Positions 9,572-18,209 of a stretch of DNA of 64,000 nucleotides are shown here, piece by piece; position 1 is the first letter of the stretch, and each line of letters starts with the position of its first letter. The notes beneath the pieces were generated by a model, which did not search any database, was not told the origin of the DNA, and saw only the letters and a list, made by a program, of their open reading frames with translations. This DNA is from JACCXE01 sp963718605 (lineage in GTDB: Bacteria; Actinomycetota; Acidimicrobiia; Acidimicrobiales; JACCXE01). The stretch covers positions 1,736,001-1,800,000 of the forward strand of contig OY970363.1 in NCBI GenBank assembly GCA_963718605.1, given 5' to 3'. The position numbers and the translations under genes were made by a program.

Positions 9572-10915
9572 ATGCGTTGGCGCCCGGTTGCAGCAGCTGC
9601 AGCGGGGGTCGTCGCGGTAGTCGGGCTCAACGCCGGCAAGGCCGCCGCGGAGGCCGCGGACGAGGGTGTCGACCCGGGTCCCACCACCTCGACCACCACG
9701 CCGAGCCCGCCGCTCGACGAGCGCAGCGCCAAGCTCGACCAAGCCGCGTCCTACAGCGCGTACGTCGATTCGCTGCCGCCCTACACCCCCAAACCCAAGC
9801 CGCCGCCCCCTATCGACCTGTCTGCACCCGTCTCGGCCGTTACCCACCTCGCCCCGACCATCTCCATCGGCGACGACCAGACCGCCCCCAACCCCGACTT
9901 TCTGCGGATCCTTCACCCCAGAGGTGAAGGATCCGCACAAAGTCGGGAGAGGAAGGCCAGTGCGGTCGATCAGGCCCGGGCCGCGATGGCGGCGGAGGCC
10001 GCAGCGGGGGTGGCGAACGGTGGGTCGGCGCCCAAGGCGGAGCCGCCGTCGGCGGCACCGGTGGACGACCCGTCCCCAAACCAGAGTTCGGCACCGTCCA
10101 GCGCGACCTACGCCACGACGACCGGTGCGAACACGAACACGTCGACCGCCGCCCTGCCGCCCACTCCGGGCTCGGCGGGTGCCGCCGACCAGTGGTGGCC
10201 CACCTGGGCCGGAGATCTTGTAGATCAACGCTTCGAAGCCGCGTGGCGCGAAAACCCGGTGCGGGGCCCACCGCCGGGTACTGCGTCTGCACTCGGCAAC
10301 GATGGCCGCACCACGATCTACCAGGTGTCCGTCGTCACGGGTAAGGACGGGACGGAGGTCAGCATCTCCGCCACGCAGTCCGCGGTTGTGAACAACCGGG
10401 GGCTCGCCGAAGCGGGTGCGATCGGATCCGGATCCGCCACTGCCACCGGCGACCTAGCAACGACATCGATTTACCAAACGACCGTGGTCGTCCAGCGGGG
10501 GACAGGAACCGCAACCGTCGAACAGGCAACGCACGTTGACAACCTCGGACACGCAGTAGCTGCCTCAGCGGGCAGCGAAAATGCCGAGGCGGTTGGCAAT
10601 GCGTCGTCCACGACGGTGCACCAAACGGCGGTGGTTCTCCTGCTCGGGTCGGGTGATGCGCAACTGAGCCAACACGCTGATGTGACCAACGTCGGTGACG
10701 CAACAGCGGTCGCCATCGACAGGCAGTCCTCAGCCAGCGGTTCAACTGCGACGACCGACGTGAGCCAGATCGCGGTGCTCGTTGTCCATGACGACGATGT
10801 GACCGTGACGCAGAGAAGTTCCACCACCAATGTCGGTGTCGGCAACGCCACAGGCGGGACGGCGATCGGCAACAACAGCACGAACACCACATCCCAGGTG
10901 GACGTGTTGCATTAA
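9572..10915 (+). CDS. Secreted repeat protein related to the giant surface protein
   Basis: This 447-residue protein has a signal-peptide-like start (MRWRPVAAAAAGVVAVVGLNAGKAAA), a Pro/Thr-rich linker, and from about residue 240 onward repeats with the pattern TxxYQ/VxQ-hydrophobic run-VTxxQ-NVG-ANG-GNxST. The same pattern builds the 1838-residue protein at 12589-18105, so the two are paralogous in design. There is no sorting signal or C-terminal membrane helix, so it may be a soluble or co-assembling partner. A 25-bp hairpin lies inside the gene at 9893-9947. The immediate upstream gene is the FHA ATPase, 46 bp away. Confidence 0.75.
   Translation: MRWRPVAAAAAGVVAVVGLNAGKAAAEAADEGVDPGPTTSTTTPSPPLDERSAKLDQAASYSAYVDSLPPYTPKPKPPPPIDLSAPVSAVTHLAPTISIGDDQTAPNPDFLRILHPRGEGSAQSRERKASAVDQARAAMAAEAAAGVANGGSAPKAEPPSAAPVDDPSPNQSSAPSSATYATTTGANTNTSTAALPPTPGSAGAADQWWPTWAGDLVDQRFEAAWRENPVRGPPPGTASALGNDGRTTIYQVSVVTGKDGTEVSISATQSAVVNNRGLAEAGAIGSGSATATGDLATTSIYQTTVVVQRGTGTATVEQATHVDNLGHAVAASAGSENAEAVGNASSTTVHQTAVVLLLGSGDAQLSQHADVTNVGDATAVAIDRQSSASGSTATTDVSQIAVLVVHDDDVTVTQRSSTTNVGVGNATGGTAIGNNSTNTTSQVDVLH
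9893..9947. repeat. 25-bp near-perfect inverted repeat inside a coding region
   Basis: The left arm, 9893-9917, and right arm, 9923-9947, are complementary at 24 of 25 positions (C-C mismatch at 9902/9938) with a 5-nt loop. It falls in the linker of the repeat protein, encoding a short PDFLRILHPRGEGSAQSR segment. It could be an inserted palindromic element or an RNA hairpin. Confidence 0.85.
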
Positions 10916-10927
10916 CGAATTTGCAGT

Positions 10928-10968
10928 GCGATGCGAGGGCGGCCCGGTACAGCGGCCGCCCTCATCGC
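10928..10968 (+). terminator. Hairpin terminator after the first repeat-protein gene
   Basis: GAGGGCGGCC (10935-10944) pairs perfectly with GGCCGCCCTC (10954-10963). Flanking GCGAT/ATCGC extend the stem. It begins 13 bp after the stop codon at 10915. There is no long T-run, as is common in high-GC actinobacteria. Confidence 0.65.
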
Positions 10969-10990
10969 GTGCCTGGGCAAGACTTGGCCC

Positions 10991-11434
10991 ATGGAAGCCT
11001 TCGCCGGCCACGTCGCGTCCTGGACCGGTACCAACGAGTTCAAGTTGATGCCCGATGAGGCGCCCGCCACCGCCGATTTCGCAGCGGATGTGTCGGTCGC
11101 CGCCGGTGGCGACCTCCTCGCCGTCGCCTACCGCTGGGCGCACCCCGCCGACGGCGCGCAGGACGGGTTGCTCACCCTCGGCCTGTCCGAGGAGCCGAGC
11201 ACCGCCGTGGCGCTGTGGGCCGACTCCTGGCACCAGAGCCCGACCGCCGCGGTGATGACAGGCCGCCTTGAGCGCGCGGTAGTCACCTTTGTGTACGAGT
11301 ACGCCGAGGGCTGGGTGTGGCAGACCGTGCTCGACGCCACCGATCCCGACACGTTGACGCTGCGCATGGACAACGTCGTGCCCGACGGCGATCCGTACCC
11401 GGCCATGCTCGCCACCCTGCGGCGCTCGCGCTAA
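10991..11434 (+). CDS. Small conserved protein, lipocalin-like/DUF1579-type
   Basis: From ATG 10991 the product is 147 residues, Trp-rich and predominantly beta (VAYRWAHPADG, GLLTLGL, VALWADSWHQS, VTFVYEYAEGW, LTLRMDNV). The pattern resembles the DUF1579/nitrobindin-like beta-barrel families, in which W-x-D-S/W-H motifs occur. No signal peptide or catalytic motif is visible. The family call is tentative; the coding call is firmer because the frame is open with high GC at third positions. Confidence 0.6.
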   Translation: MEAFAGHVASWTGTNEFKLMPDEAPATADFAADVSVAAGGDLLAVAYRWAHPADGAQDGLLTLGLSEEPSTAVALWADSWHQSPTAAVMTGRLERAVVTFVYEYAEGWVWQTVLDATDPDTLTLRMDNVVPDGDPYPAMLATLRRSR

Positions 11435-11473
11435 CCGCGTAAGTAAAACGGCCGCCAACTAACTTTCAGCGCG

Positions 11474-12265
11474 ATGCCGAACAACAAACGGGGCCGCACC
11501 GGGATCTCCAAGCAGGAGCGCCAGGTCCGTCAAAAGCAGGCCCGCCAAGCCCAACTCGACCACAAGCGCCGTCGCGGCTTTCTTTATGCGGTCAGCATGG
11601 GCATCGTCGGCGTCCTCGTGGTCTTCGGGGTCACCACCGGCAACTTCAAGGGCAAGGGCAATACGAAGGCGAAATCGACCACGACCGTGTTCGCACAGGT
11701 CTCCTGCCCCAGGGCGGACGGGTCCTCTCCCCGGCAATTGGTCTTTGCCCACGCGCCGGGCCGCTGCATCGATGCGACCAAGGTCTACGACGCAGTCATC
11801 AAGACCACGGCCGGCACCCTGAAAGCCCGGCTGTATCCGTCTCAGGCCTTCAATGCTGTGAACAACTTCGTGTTCCTGGCTCGCTGGCACTTCTACGACG
11901 GGCTGCCGTTTCACCGCGTCCTGAAGGACACGTTCGCCCAGACCGGAGACCCCGTCGCCCCCGGCATCACCGGGCCCGGCTACGAGTTCAAGGACGACGG
12001 CCTGCCCGCCAGCGCCAGCGAGTACATCAAGGGCGCAATCCTCTACGCCCACCAAGCGGCGAACCAGAACGGCAGCCAGATCCTGATCGTCCTCGGACCC
12101 GGCGGCGAAACGCTGCCGCCGACCTTTCCGCTCTTCGGCCAGGTCACCGACGGCATGGACGTGCTCGACCGGATCAACCGTGGCGCCGGCGAGAACACGG
12201 GGAGTCCGGCCGCTCGCTACAACGTGATCAGCATCGACGTCACGGTCCACGAGGACAGCAAATAG
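11474..12265 (+). CDS. Membrane-anchored peptidyl-prolyl cis-trans isomerase (cyclophilin type)
   Basis: This 263-residue protein has a very basic N-terminus (about 1-34), a membrane helix at about 36-55, then an extracytoplasmic cyclophilin domain from about residue 100 (TTAGTLKARLYPSQAFNAVNNFVFLAR; the FHRVLKD segment carries the catalytic Arg; FPLFGQVTDGMDVLDRI). It would assist folding of exported proteins. It sits between two secreted repeat-protein genes, a plausible role as their folding helper (inference). Confidence 0.9.
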   Translation: MPNNKRGRTGISKQERQVRQKQARQAQLDHKRRRGFLYAVSMGIVGVLVVFGVTTGNFKGKGNTKAKSTTTVFAQVSCPRADGSSPRQLVFAHAPGRCIDATKVYDAVIKTTAGTLKARLYPSQAFNAVNNFVFLARWHFYDGLPFHRVLKDTFAQTGDPVAPGITGPGYEFKDDGLPASASEYIKGAILYAHQAANQNGSQILIVLGPGGETLPPTFPLFGQVTDGMDVLDRINRGAGENTGSPAARYNVISIDVTVHEDSK

Positions 12266-12588
12266 TGGTCAGGAACCCTCAACTTCCCACCTAGCGTGAA
12301 CCCTCAACCTCACCTATACGCCGTGGTTGAGGGCGATTCTCCCGCCTGTTAAGGCGTTTCGACGCTTCCTGTGCGCAAGTGGTGTTTGACCTGCACCCTC
12401 GGCGCAACTAAACCTTCACCGCCGACGTGCGTGCCCTCTGTTCAGCAGGGCCGGCGTGGGGTCAGGCGCATCGCGCCCACCTTCCGAAGACACAGCTTCG
12501 GGCACCGCTTTACCCAGCAATACAGCCGCGTCTCTTCGGCGCGGTCCCTTATCCAACACACAAACAACCAACGAAAGGAGGTGAGAAA
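12266..12588 (+). promoter_or_regulatory. Structured 5' leader of the giant repeat-protein gene
   Basis: This 323-bp gap has no convincing gene. It contains CCCTCAACC (12301-12309)/GGTTGAGGG (12325-12333), which may terminate the cyclophilin transcript. Further stems are GGCGC/GCGCC (12465-12477) and CCGAAG/CTTCGG (12484-12501). The perfect ribosome-binding site follows at 12574. A leader-RNA control element is possible, but I do not recognise a known riboswitch class. Confidence 0.4.
12574..12584 (+). promoter_or_regulatory. Full-length Shine-Dalgarno sequence setting a TTG start
   Basis: AAAGGAGGTGA is a complete match to the anti-Shine-Dalgarno end of 16S rRNA. It lies 4 nt before TTG 12589, which opens directly into a signal peptide. 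This makes TTG 12589 the start, not the longer upstream open frame. Confidence 0.85.
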
Positions 12589-15500
12589 TTGGTTACGAGC
12601 AAAGAGAGGACTGGCGTCAGAACTGGCGCCATTGCCCTCCTGTTCTCCTCAGCGGTGATGCTATTCGTCCTGCTCTTCGGTGGAGTTGCGTCTGCAGATC
12701 AAGACGCATCGACAACGAACGCAGGCGTCGGTGGCGCCAACACAGGAGTAAACGGGGGAGTGGGTAATGGCTCTACGAATGACGCCTCAGGCAACCAGAC
12801 AGCTGCGGCTTCTGGTGGTGGATCCGACGCAGTCGCTCCCAACTCTGGGGGCGCGGGCAACACGTCGAACGGCACCGCATCCGTGAAAACGGGCGATGCC
12901 AACGCGACGGGTAACTCAGCGACGAACAACACCCAGCAAACTGTTGTGCAAGGTCATAACGGAGCAGTCGTCATTGTCGACCAGGACGCGACCATTACCA
13001 ACATTGGTATTGGCGTTTCTAATACGGGCGGCAACCTGGCGATCGGCAACGCATCGACCAACACAGCAGGGAACACTCAGATGGCAACGTCAACTGGCGC
13101 CGATGGCGATTCAGTGGCGTCTAACAGCGCAACAGCTCGGAATAACTCAGGCGGTGACGCACGTATTGATACGGGCGACGCTTCCGCAACAGGGTCTACT
13201 TCGACGAACACGCTGAATCAGACGTTTGACGGTGACTTCGACGGTGGACTCGGCGTTGTCGTACTAGTCGAGCAAAACGCGACTGTTACGAACATCGGAG
13301 TTGGCATTGCCAACACCGGACTCAACGCTGCAATCGGAAACGGCTCGACGAATGATGCAACTAATAATCAGACGTCGGACGCTTCTACAACTGCTGGTCC
13401 TGGCGACACTGTTGCTTCGAATAACGGAACGTCTACGACTAACTCGGGCGGGTCTGCCGGAATAATTACCGGTGACGCGAACGCAGTCGGAAACGTTGCA
13501 ACGAACAACATCAGCCAGGTCGTCAACGTGAATGCAACAGGGTCGTTGGGATCGATCGTCATGATCGATCAGAACGCTGATGTCGCAAACGTCGGCATAT
13601 CCATCGCCAACACAGGCTTGAACCTTGCAGTTGGGAACTTGTCGGATTCGACAACGAACAACATTCAGGGCGCTACGTCTGGTGCTGGTCCACCGGCTGG
13701 TGACGATTCCGTTGCATCTAACGACGGAACGGCCACCGCTGAAAGCAACGGCAGCGCCAGCATTTCAACTGGCAACGCTGATGCGGCCGGTAATCGCTCC
13801 ACCACCAATCTCACCCAGGTTGTCGACGTCAACACACCAGGCTCCGGCCTCGTGATGACGGATCAGACAGCCACTGTTATCAACCTCGGTATCGCAGCTG
13901 CGAATACTGGCGGCAACCTCGCTGTGGGCAATGCCTCACAGACGAACTCCGCCAGCAATGACCAGAGCGCCGATGCCACAAGTGGCGGCGACGACGCTGT
14001 TGCTGCGAACTTCGGTTCCGCAGTCACCAACAGCGACGGCAACGCCTCAGTTAAGACAGGCAACGCAAATGGTGTCGGTAATGAGTCGACGACCAATGTC
14101 AATCAGACGGTTAACGCGGACACCGATGGTGGTTTCGCGCTTCCCGATCAGACGGCAACAGTCGCCAACATCGGAATCGGCATCGCTAACACCGGCCTCA
14201 ATGCGGCCATCGGCAACATCTCGACCAATGACAGCACGACGTCGCAAGACGCCACTGCTGACAGCTCGACGGATGACGCCGTTGCTTCAAACTTCGGTGA
14301 CGCGACGACCACCAGCAATGGTTCGGCCGACGTGAACACCGGCAACGCCAACTCGGTTGGCAACGACTCGGCTGCTACGACCAACGTCGCTCAGACTGTT
14401 GACACCGATGGTGTCGGCTTTGTTCTGTCCGATCAGACGGTTGTCGCTGTCGATCTCGGAATCGGCTTCTCTAACTCGGGTCTCAACCTGGCAATCGGCA
14501 ACGGTTCGACCAACTCGGCTGACGTCCCGAATCAGAGCGCCACAGTTACAACCGCAGCGGGCGATTCCGTTGCGAGCAACTTCGCGGACTCCACCACGAA
14601 CAGTGATGGTTCCGCCAGCATCACCACCGGCAACGCCAACTCCATTGGTAGCTCGGCTCACAGCAATATCTCGCAGACCGTTAACGCCAGCGACGCTGGT
14701 GGCTTCGTGATGCCTGATCAAACTGTGACGTCGATCAACCTTGGCGTCGGTATTGCCAACTCCGGTGTGAACCTTGCCGTTGGCAACGTTTCCACCAACA
14801 CGGCAACCGTCACGCAAACTGCTGACCTGCCGGATTCCGGAACTGGCGACAATGTGGCGGCGAACTTCGGTTCGTCGGATTCGACGAGCAATGGCTCGGC
14901 GAAGATCCACACTGGCAACGCTTCCGGCGTCGGTTCACGTTCGACAACGAACGTGGCACAAACGGTTGACGCTGACGGGTCTGGCTTTGTCATGCCTGAT
15001 CAGACAGCCGACGTAGCAAACATCGGAATTGGCGTTGCCAACTCTGGTGTGAACCTTGCAATCGGTAACGCTTCGCCCACCAATGACGCAACTGTCGATC
15101 AGACCGCAACGGTCGCGACCGGCGGCGGCGCAATTGATGGCGATGTTGTTGCCAGCAATGACGGTATTGCCACGACTTCGTCGAACGGCAGTGCCGAGAT
15201 TCAAACTGGTAGCGCCGACGCCACTGGCAACGACGCTGCTCACACGACGAACATCACGCAAACGGCCAATGCCAATGGCAGCGGCTTCACGATGGTGAAT
15301 CAGTCGGCCACTGCAATCAACGTCGGTATCGGCGTTGCGAACAGCGGTATCAACCTGGCTATCGGCAATGCCGGTACCACCACGGCTGGGGCAACCCAGT
15401 CCGCCACCGTCGACACTGCCGGCGGCGACATCAACGGTGACGCTGTTTCTTCTAACAGCGGCACCAGCAACACCAACTCCAACGGTTCGGCCAAGATCAC

Positions 15501-18105
15501 TACTGGCTCGGCCACTTCCGTTGGTAACGCATCGACCACCAACATCAGCCAGACCTCGGACTACGACGGCAGCGGTTTCGCTTTCGTCGATCAGACCGTC
15601 GTTGACGCCAACATTGGTATCGCTGCGAGCAACACCGGCGTCAACCTTGCTGTCGGCAACATCTCCCCCACGAATGACGCGTTCACCGATCAGGCGAGCG
15701 CGATCACGACTGGCGGTGGCGACATCTTCGGTGACGTGGTTTCCGTTAACGCGGCAACCAGCAATGCAACGTCTGACGGCTCGGCTTCCATCAACACTGG
15801 TGCGGCCAAGTCTTCGGGTAACGAAAGCAAGACCACTCTGAACCAGGTTTCGGACGCCGACACTTCTGGCGGCTTCGTGATGTTGGATCAGAATGCAACT
15901 CAGGTTGATCTCGGCGTTGGCATTGCCAACTCTGGTGTCAACCTCGCAATCGGTAACGGCTCGACGAACTCGACTGACAATGATCAGGACAGCACCGTCG
16001 ACACGGCCGGTGGCGACATTGGCGCCGTCGACGCTCCTGTCGACGTCGTTACGTCGAACACCGATTCGACGAACATCAGCAGCAACGGTTCGGCCAGCAT
16101 CACCACAGGTGCCGCTGACGCAACCGGTAACAAGTCGCACACTGAGCTCAATCAGGTTTCCGACGCCAACATTGATGGCAACGGTTTCGTGATTGCGCAC
16201 CAGACCGCGACTGTCGTTGACCTCGGCGTTGGCGTTGCCAACACGGGTATCAACCTCGCAATCGGCAACGCTGCGACGACTACGGGTGGCGACATCCAGA
16301 ACGCGTCTGTAACGACCGGTGGCGGGAATCTGTTTGCTGACGACGTTGTCGCCAACAACACGGATAGCAACACCATCAACACGGATGGCGATGCCAGCAT
16401 CAGCACTGGTGCGGCTAACGCCATCGGCAACGACAGTGGTGCAACCACCGTCATCAACCAGACCGTCGATGCAAACATCAGCGGCTCCGGTTTCCTCCTG
16501 AGCGATCAGGACGCCGAAGTAGCAAACCTGGGTCTTGGCCTCGCCAACTCGGGTGTGAACCTTGCCGTTGGCAACATTTCGACCAACACCATTGACACAC
16601 CGACGCAAACCGCGTCGGTTGACAGTGGCGCTGGCGACATCGTTGCTGATGACGTCGTGGCGAATAACACGCTCGCGTCCGTCATCAACTCCGACGGTTC
16701 GGCTTCCATCACCACTGGTGACGCGATTGGTACCGGCAACAAGTCGACTACCAACGTCAACCAGGTATCCAATGCCAACATCGACGGCGCGGGCTTCGCG
16801 CTGACCGGTCAGGCAGCGGGTGTAATCAACGCTGGAGCCGGTATCGGCAACAGCGGCATCAACCTCGGCATCGGTAACGGTTCGACCAACACGGTCGCCG
16901 GTGGCACGCAGGACGCTTCGGTGGACACTGCTGGCACGCTTACCGCTGACGATGTGGTCGCGAACAACACGGCCACGATTCAAAACAACTCCAACGGCTC
17001 CGCCAAGATCACCACTGGCGTCGCTTGCGGCTTTGGCAACATCTCGACGACTGACGTCACGCAGACCGCCGACAGCGATGTCGACGGCTTTGCTTTGAAC
17101 GATCAGACGATCGCTGTGTTCAACCTTGGCCTCGGGCTCGGCAACAGTGGTGTGAACCTTGCCGCTGGAAACCTCTCCACGAACACCGTCGACTTTGACG
17201 ACGACGCTGCCGTAACGGCTGCCGGCGCTCTCACTGCTGACGATCTCGTGGCGAACAACACAATTGCCACTGGTAACAACTCGAACGGATCGGCTTCGAT
17301 CAAGACGGGTGTCGCCACTGGCTTCGGGAACACGAGCACCACCACCGCTTCTGGTGACGATGCGACTGTTCTCAACCTCGGCATCGGTCTTGCCAACTCC
17401 GGCCTGAACTTGGGCATCGGAAACGGCTCGACCAACACCATCACCACGACGGACGATGCGACGATCACCGCCGCAGCTGCCGTCATTGATGATGCCGTCG
17501 CCAACAACGCCCTTACCGAGATCAACAACTCGAATGGCAATGTTGACATCACCACCGGTGATGCCTACGCGCTGGGCAACCGCTCGGCTACTGGCATCGT
17601 GAACAGCTCCTCCGCCGTAACAATCAACCTTGGCGTGGGACTGGCGAACACGGGGTTGAACCTCGCTGCCGGGAACCTGTCGACCAACACGACCACCAAC
17701 GTCTCTAGCGCTTCGGCGCCGGGTGGCGTTGCGTCGAATACGGCCGACTTGAGCAACACTTCCGATGGGTCCGCGACTGTCGTTACTGGCAACGCGAACG
17801 GATTCGGAAACATTGCGTCGAACGCGACGTGCCAAGGGGTGCCGTTTGGCCCCGGGTGCCCGCAGCCGACGCTGCCGCCGCTGCCCCTGCCGTGCCCCTG
17901 CCCCAAGCCGGGTACCACGCCAGAGGTTCCGGGTGGAACTGTTCCTCCGGGAACAACTCCGCCCAGCGGTAATCCCGGCGGCACCAACGGGCCTCGTGGC
18001 TCGGTGCTAGCCGAAACCGGCGTGTCAGCCGGAACTCAAGTTCTTCTTGGGCTCCTGCTCCTCGCCATCGGTGCTCTCCTTCGTCGGAGGGCTCGCACGG
18101 CGTAG
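12589..18105 (+). CDS. Giant secreted 18-repeat surface protein with LAETG sorting signal
   Basis: From TTG 12589 the product is about 1838 residues. The signal peptide is near residues 10-35 (AIALLFSSAVMLFVLLF, then VASADQDA). About 18 tandem units of 85-105 residues follow. Each has two sub-motifs: N-[IL]-G-x-G-x-AN-[TS]-G-x-NLA-x-GN-x-STN...Q, and NGSA-x-ITTG-x-A-x-x-x-GN-x-STT-x-x-Q. The tail is Pro/Gly-rich, then LAETG, a hydrophobic helix and RRRARTA, which is a class E sortase signal as in long chaplins. The Asn/Gln ladder spacing recalls curli-type amyloid or a beta-solenoid. Codon use is visibly less GC-rich than in neighbours, most at the 5' end. Likely a wall-anchored fibre or adhesin; function is unproven. 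Confidence 0.9.
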   Translation: MVTSKERTGVRTGAIALLFSSAVMLFVLLFGGVASADQDASTTNAGVGGANTGVNGGVGNGSTNDASGNQTAAASGGGSDAVAPNSGGAGNTSNGTASVKTGDANATGNSATNNTQQTVVQGHNGAVVIVDQDATITNIGIGVSNTGGNLAIGNASTNTAGNTQMATSTGADGDSVASNSATARNNSGGDARIDTGDASATGSTSTNTLNQTFDGDFDGGLGVVVLVEQNATVTNIGVGIANTGLNAAIGNGSTNDATNNQTSDASTTAGPGDTVASNNGTSTTNSGGSAGIITGDANAVGNVATNNISQVVNVNATGSLGSIVMIDQNADVANVGISIANTGLNLAVGNLSDSTTNNIQGATSGAGPPAGDDSVASNDGTATAESNGSASISTGNADAAGNRSTTNLTQVVDVNTPGSGLVMTDQTATVINLGIAAANTGGNLAVGNASQTNSASNDQSADATSGGDDAVAANFGSAVTNSDGNASVKTGNANGVGNESTTNVNQTVNADTDGGFALPDQTATVANIGIGIANTGLNAAIGNISTNDSTTSQDATADSSTDDAVASNFGDATTTSNGSADVNTGNANSVGNDSAATTNVAQTVDTDGVGFVLSDQTVVAVDLGIGFSNSGLNLAIGNGSTNSADVPNQSATVTTAAGDSVASNFADSTTNSDGSASITTGNANSIGSSAHSNISQTVNASDAGGFVMPDQTVTSINLGVGIANSGVNLAVGNVSTNTATVTQTADLPDSGTGDNVAANFGSSDSTSNGSAKIHTGNASGVGSRSTTNVAQTVDADGSGFVMPDQTADVANIGIGVANSGVNLAIGNASPTNDATVDQTATVATGGGAIDGDVVASNDGIATTSSNGSAEIQTGSADATGNDAAHTTNITQTANANGSGFTMVNQSATAINVGIGVANSGINLAIGNAGTTTAGATQSATVDTAGGDINGDAVSSNSGTSNTNSNGSAKITTGSATSVGNASTTNISQTSDYDGSGFAFVDQTVVDANIGIAASNTGVNLAVGNISPTNDAFTDQASAITTGGGDIFGDVVSVNAATSNATSDGSASINTGAAKSSGNESKTTLNQVSDADTSGGFVMLDQNATQVDLGVGIANSGVNLAIGNGSTNSTDNDQDSTVDTAGGDIGAVDAPVDVVTSNTDSTNISSNGSASITTGAADATGNKSHTELNQVSDANIDGNGFVIAHQTATVVDLGVGVANTGINLAIGNAATTTGGDIQNASVTTGGGNLFADDVVANNTDSNTINTDGDASISTGAANAIGNDSGATTVINQTVDANISGSGFLLSDQDAEVANLGLGLANSGVNLAVGNISTNTIDTPTQTASVDSGAGDIVADDVVANNTLASVINSDGSASITTGDAIGTGNKSTTNVNQVSNANIDGAGFALTGQAAGVINAGAGIGNSGINLGIGNGSTNTVAGGTQDASVDTAGTLTADDVVANNTATIQNNSNGSAKITTGVACGFGNISTTDVTQTADSDVDGFALNDQTIAVFNLGLGLGNSGVNLAAGNLSTNTVDFDDDAAVTAAGALTADDLVANNTIATGNNSNGSASIKTGVATGFGNTSTTTASGDDATVLNLGIGLANSGLNLGIGNGSTNTITTTDDATITAAAAVIDDAVANNALTEINNSNGNVDITTGDAYALGNRSATGIVNSSSAVTINLGVGLANTGLNLAAGNLSTNTTTNVSSASAPGGVASNTADLSNTSDGSATVVTGNANGFGNIASNATCQGVPFGPGCPQPTLPPLPLPCPCPKPGTTPEVPGGTVPPGTTPPSGNPGGTNGPRGSVLAETGVSAGTQVLLGLLLLAIGALLRRRARTA
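12718..17826 (+). repeat. About 18 tandem ~290-bp coding repeats
   Basis: Units begin at each N-x-G-x-G-x-A-N-[TS]-G block. The later units (from about 14 kb on) share phrases such as NGSASITTG and GVNLAIGN. The last three units are shortened by loss of the Q-rich middle. Nucleotide identity between units is moderate, so the array looks old rather than freshly amplified. Confidence 0.85.
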
Positions 18106-18125
18106 GTGATCACACCAACGCTGTA

Positions 18126-18155
18126 GGAGGGGGTGGCCTTCGGGCCACCCCCTCC
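18126..18155 (+). terminator. Strong terminator hairpin with UUCG loop
   Basis: GGAGGGGGTGGCC and GGCCACCCCCTCC form a perfect 13-bp stem closed by TTCG, 20 bp after the stop of the giant gene. Confidence 0.85.
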
Positions 18156-18160
18156 TTCGC

Positions 18161-18209
18161 GTCTGCGGCTCCGCCGCAGACGGAGGTGGCTTCGGGCCAC
18201 CCGCCTCCT
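18161..18209 (+). terminator. Second and third tandem terminator hairpins
   Basis: GTCTGCGGC/GCCGCAGAC (18161-18181) is a 9-bp stem with a 3-nt loop. Right after it, GGTGGC-TTCG-GGCCACC with flanking GGAG/CTCC gives another hairpin. Together with the hairpin at 18126, three stems in a row insulate the metallo-hydrolase gene. Confidence 0.7.

Noticed and set aside
12427..12588. Coding start of the giant gene at 12427
   Set aside because: The perfect Shine-Dalgarno at 12574-12584 and the signal peptide directly after TTG 12589 make the upstream codons leader sequence.
12266..12588. c-di-AMP (ydaO-type) riboswitch before the surface-protein gene
   Set aside because: Such riboswitches often precede actinobacterial cell-wall genes, but I could not find the conserved core sequences, so only a structured leader is claimed.
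12718..17826. CRISPR-like array because of the regular repeats
   Set aside because: The units are about 290 bp, protein-coding and without short identical direct repeats and unique spacers; no cas gene is present.
14935..17835. 966-codon minus-strand frame inside the giant repeat gene
   Set aside because: It is a mirror of the coding repeats and contains no independent family signature. The plus-strand gene has signal peptide, repeats and sorting signal in frame.
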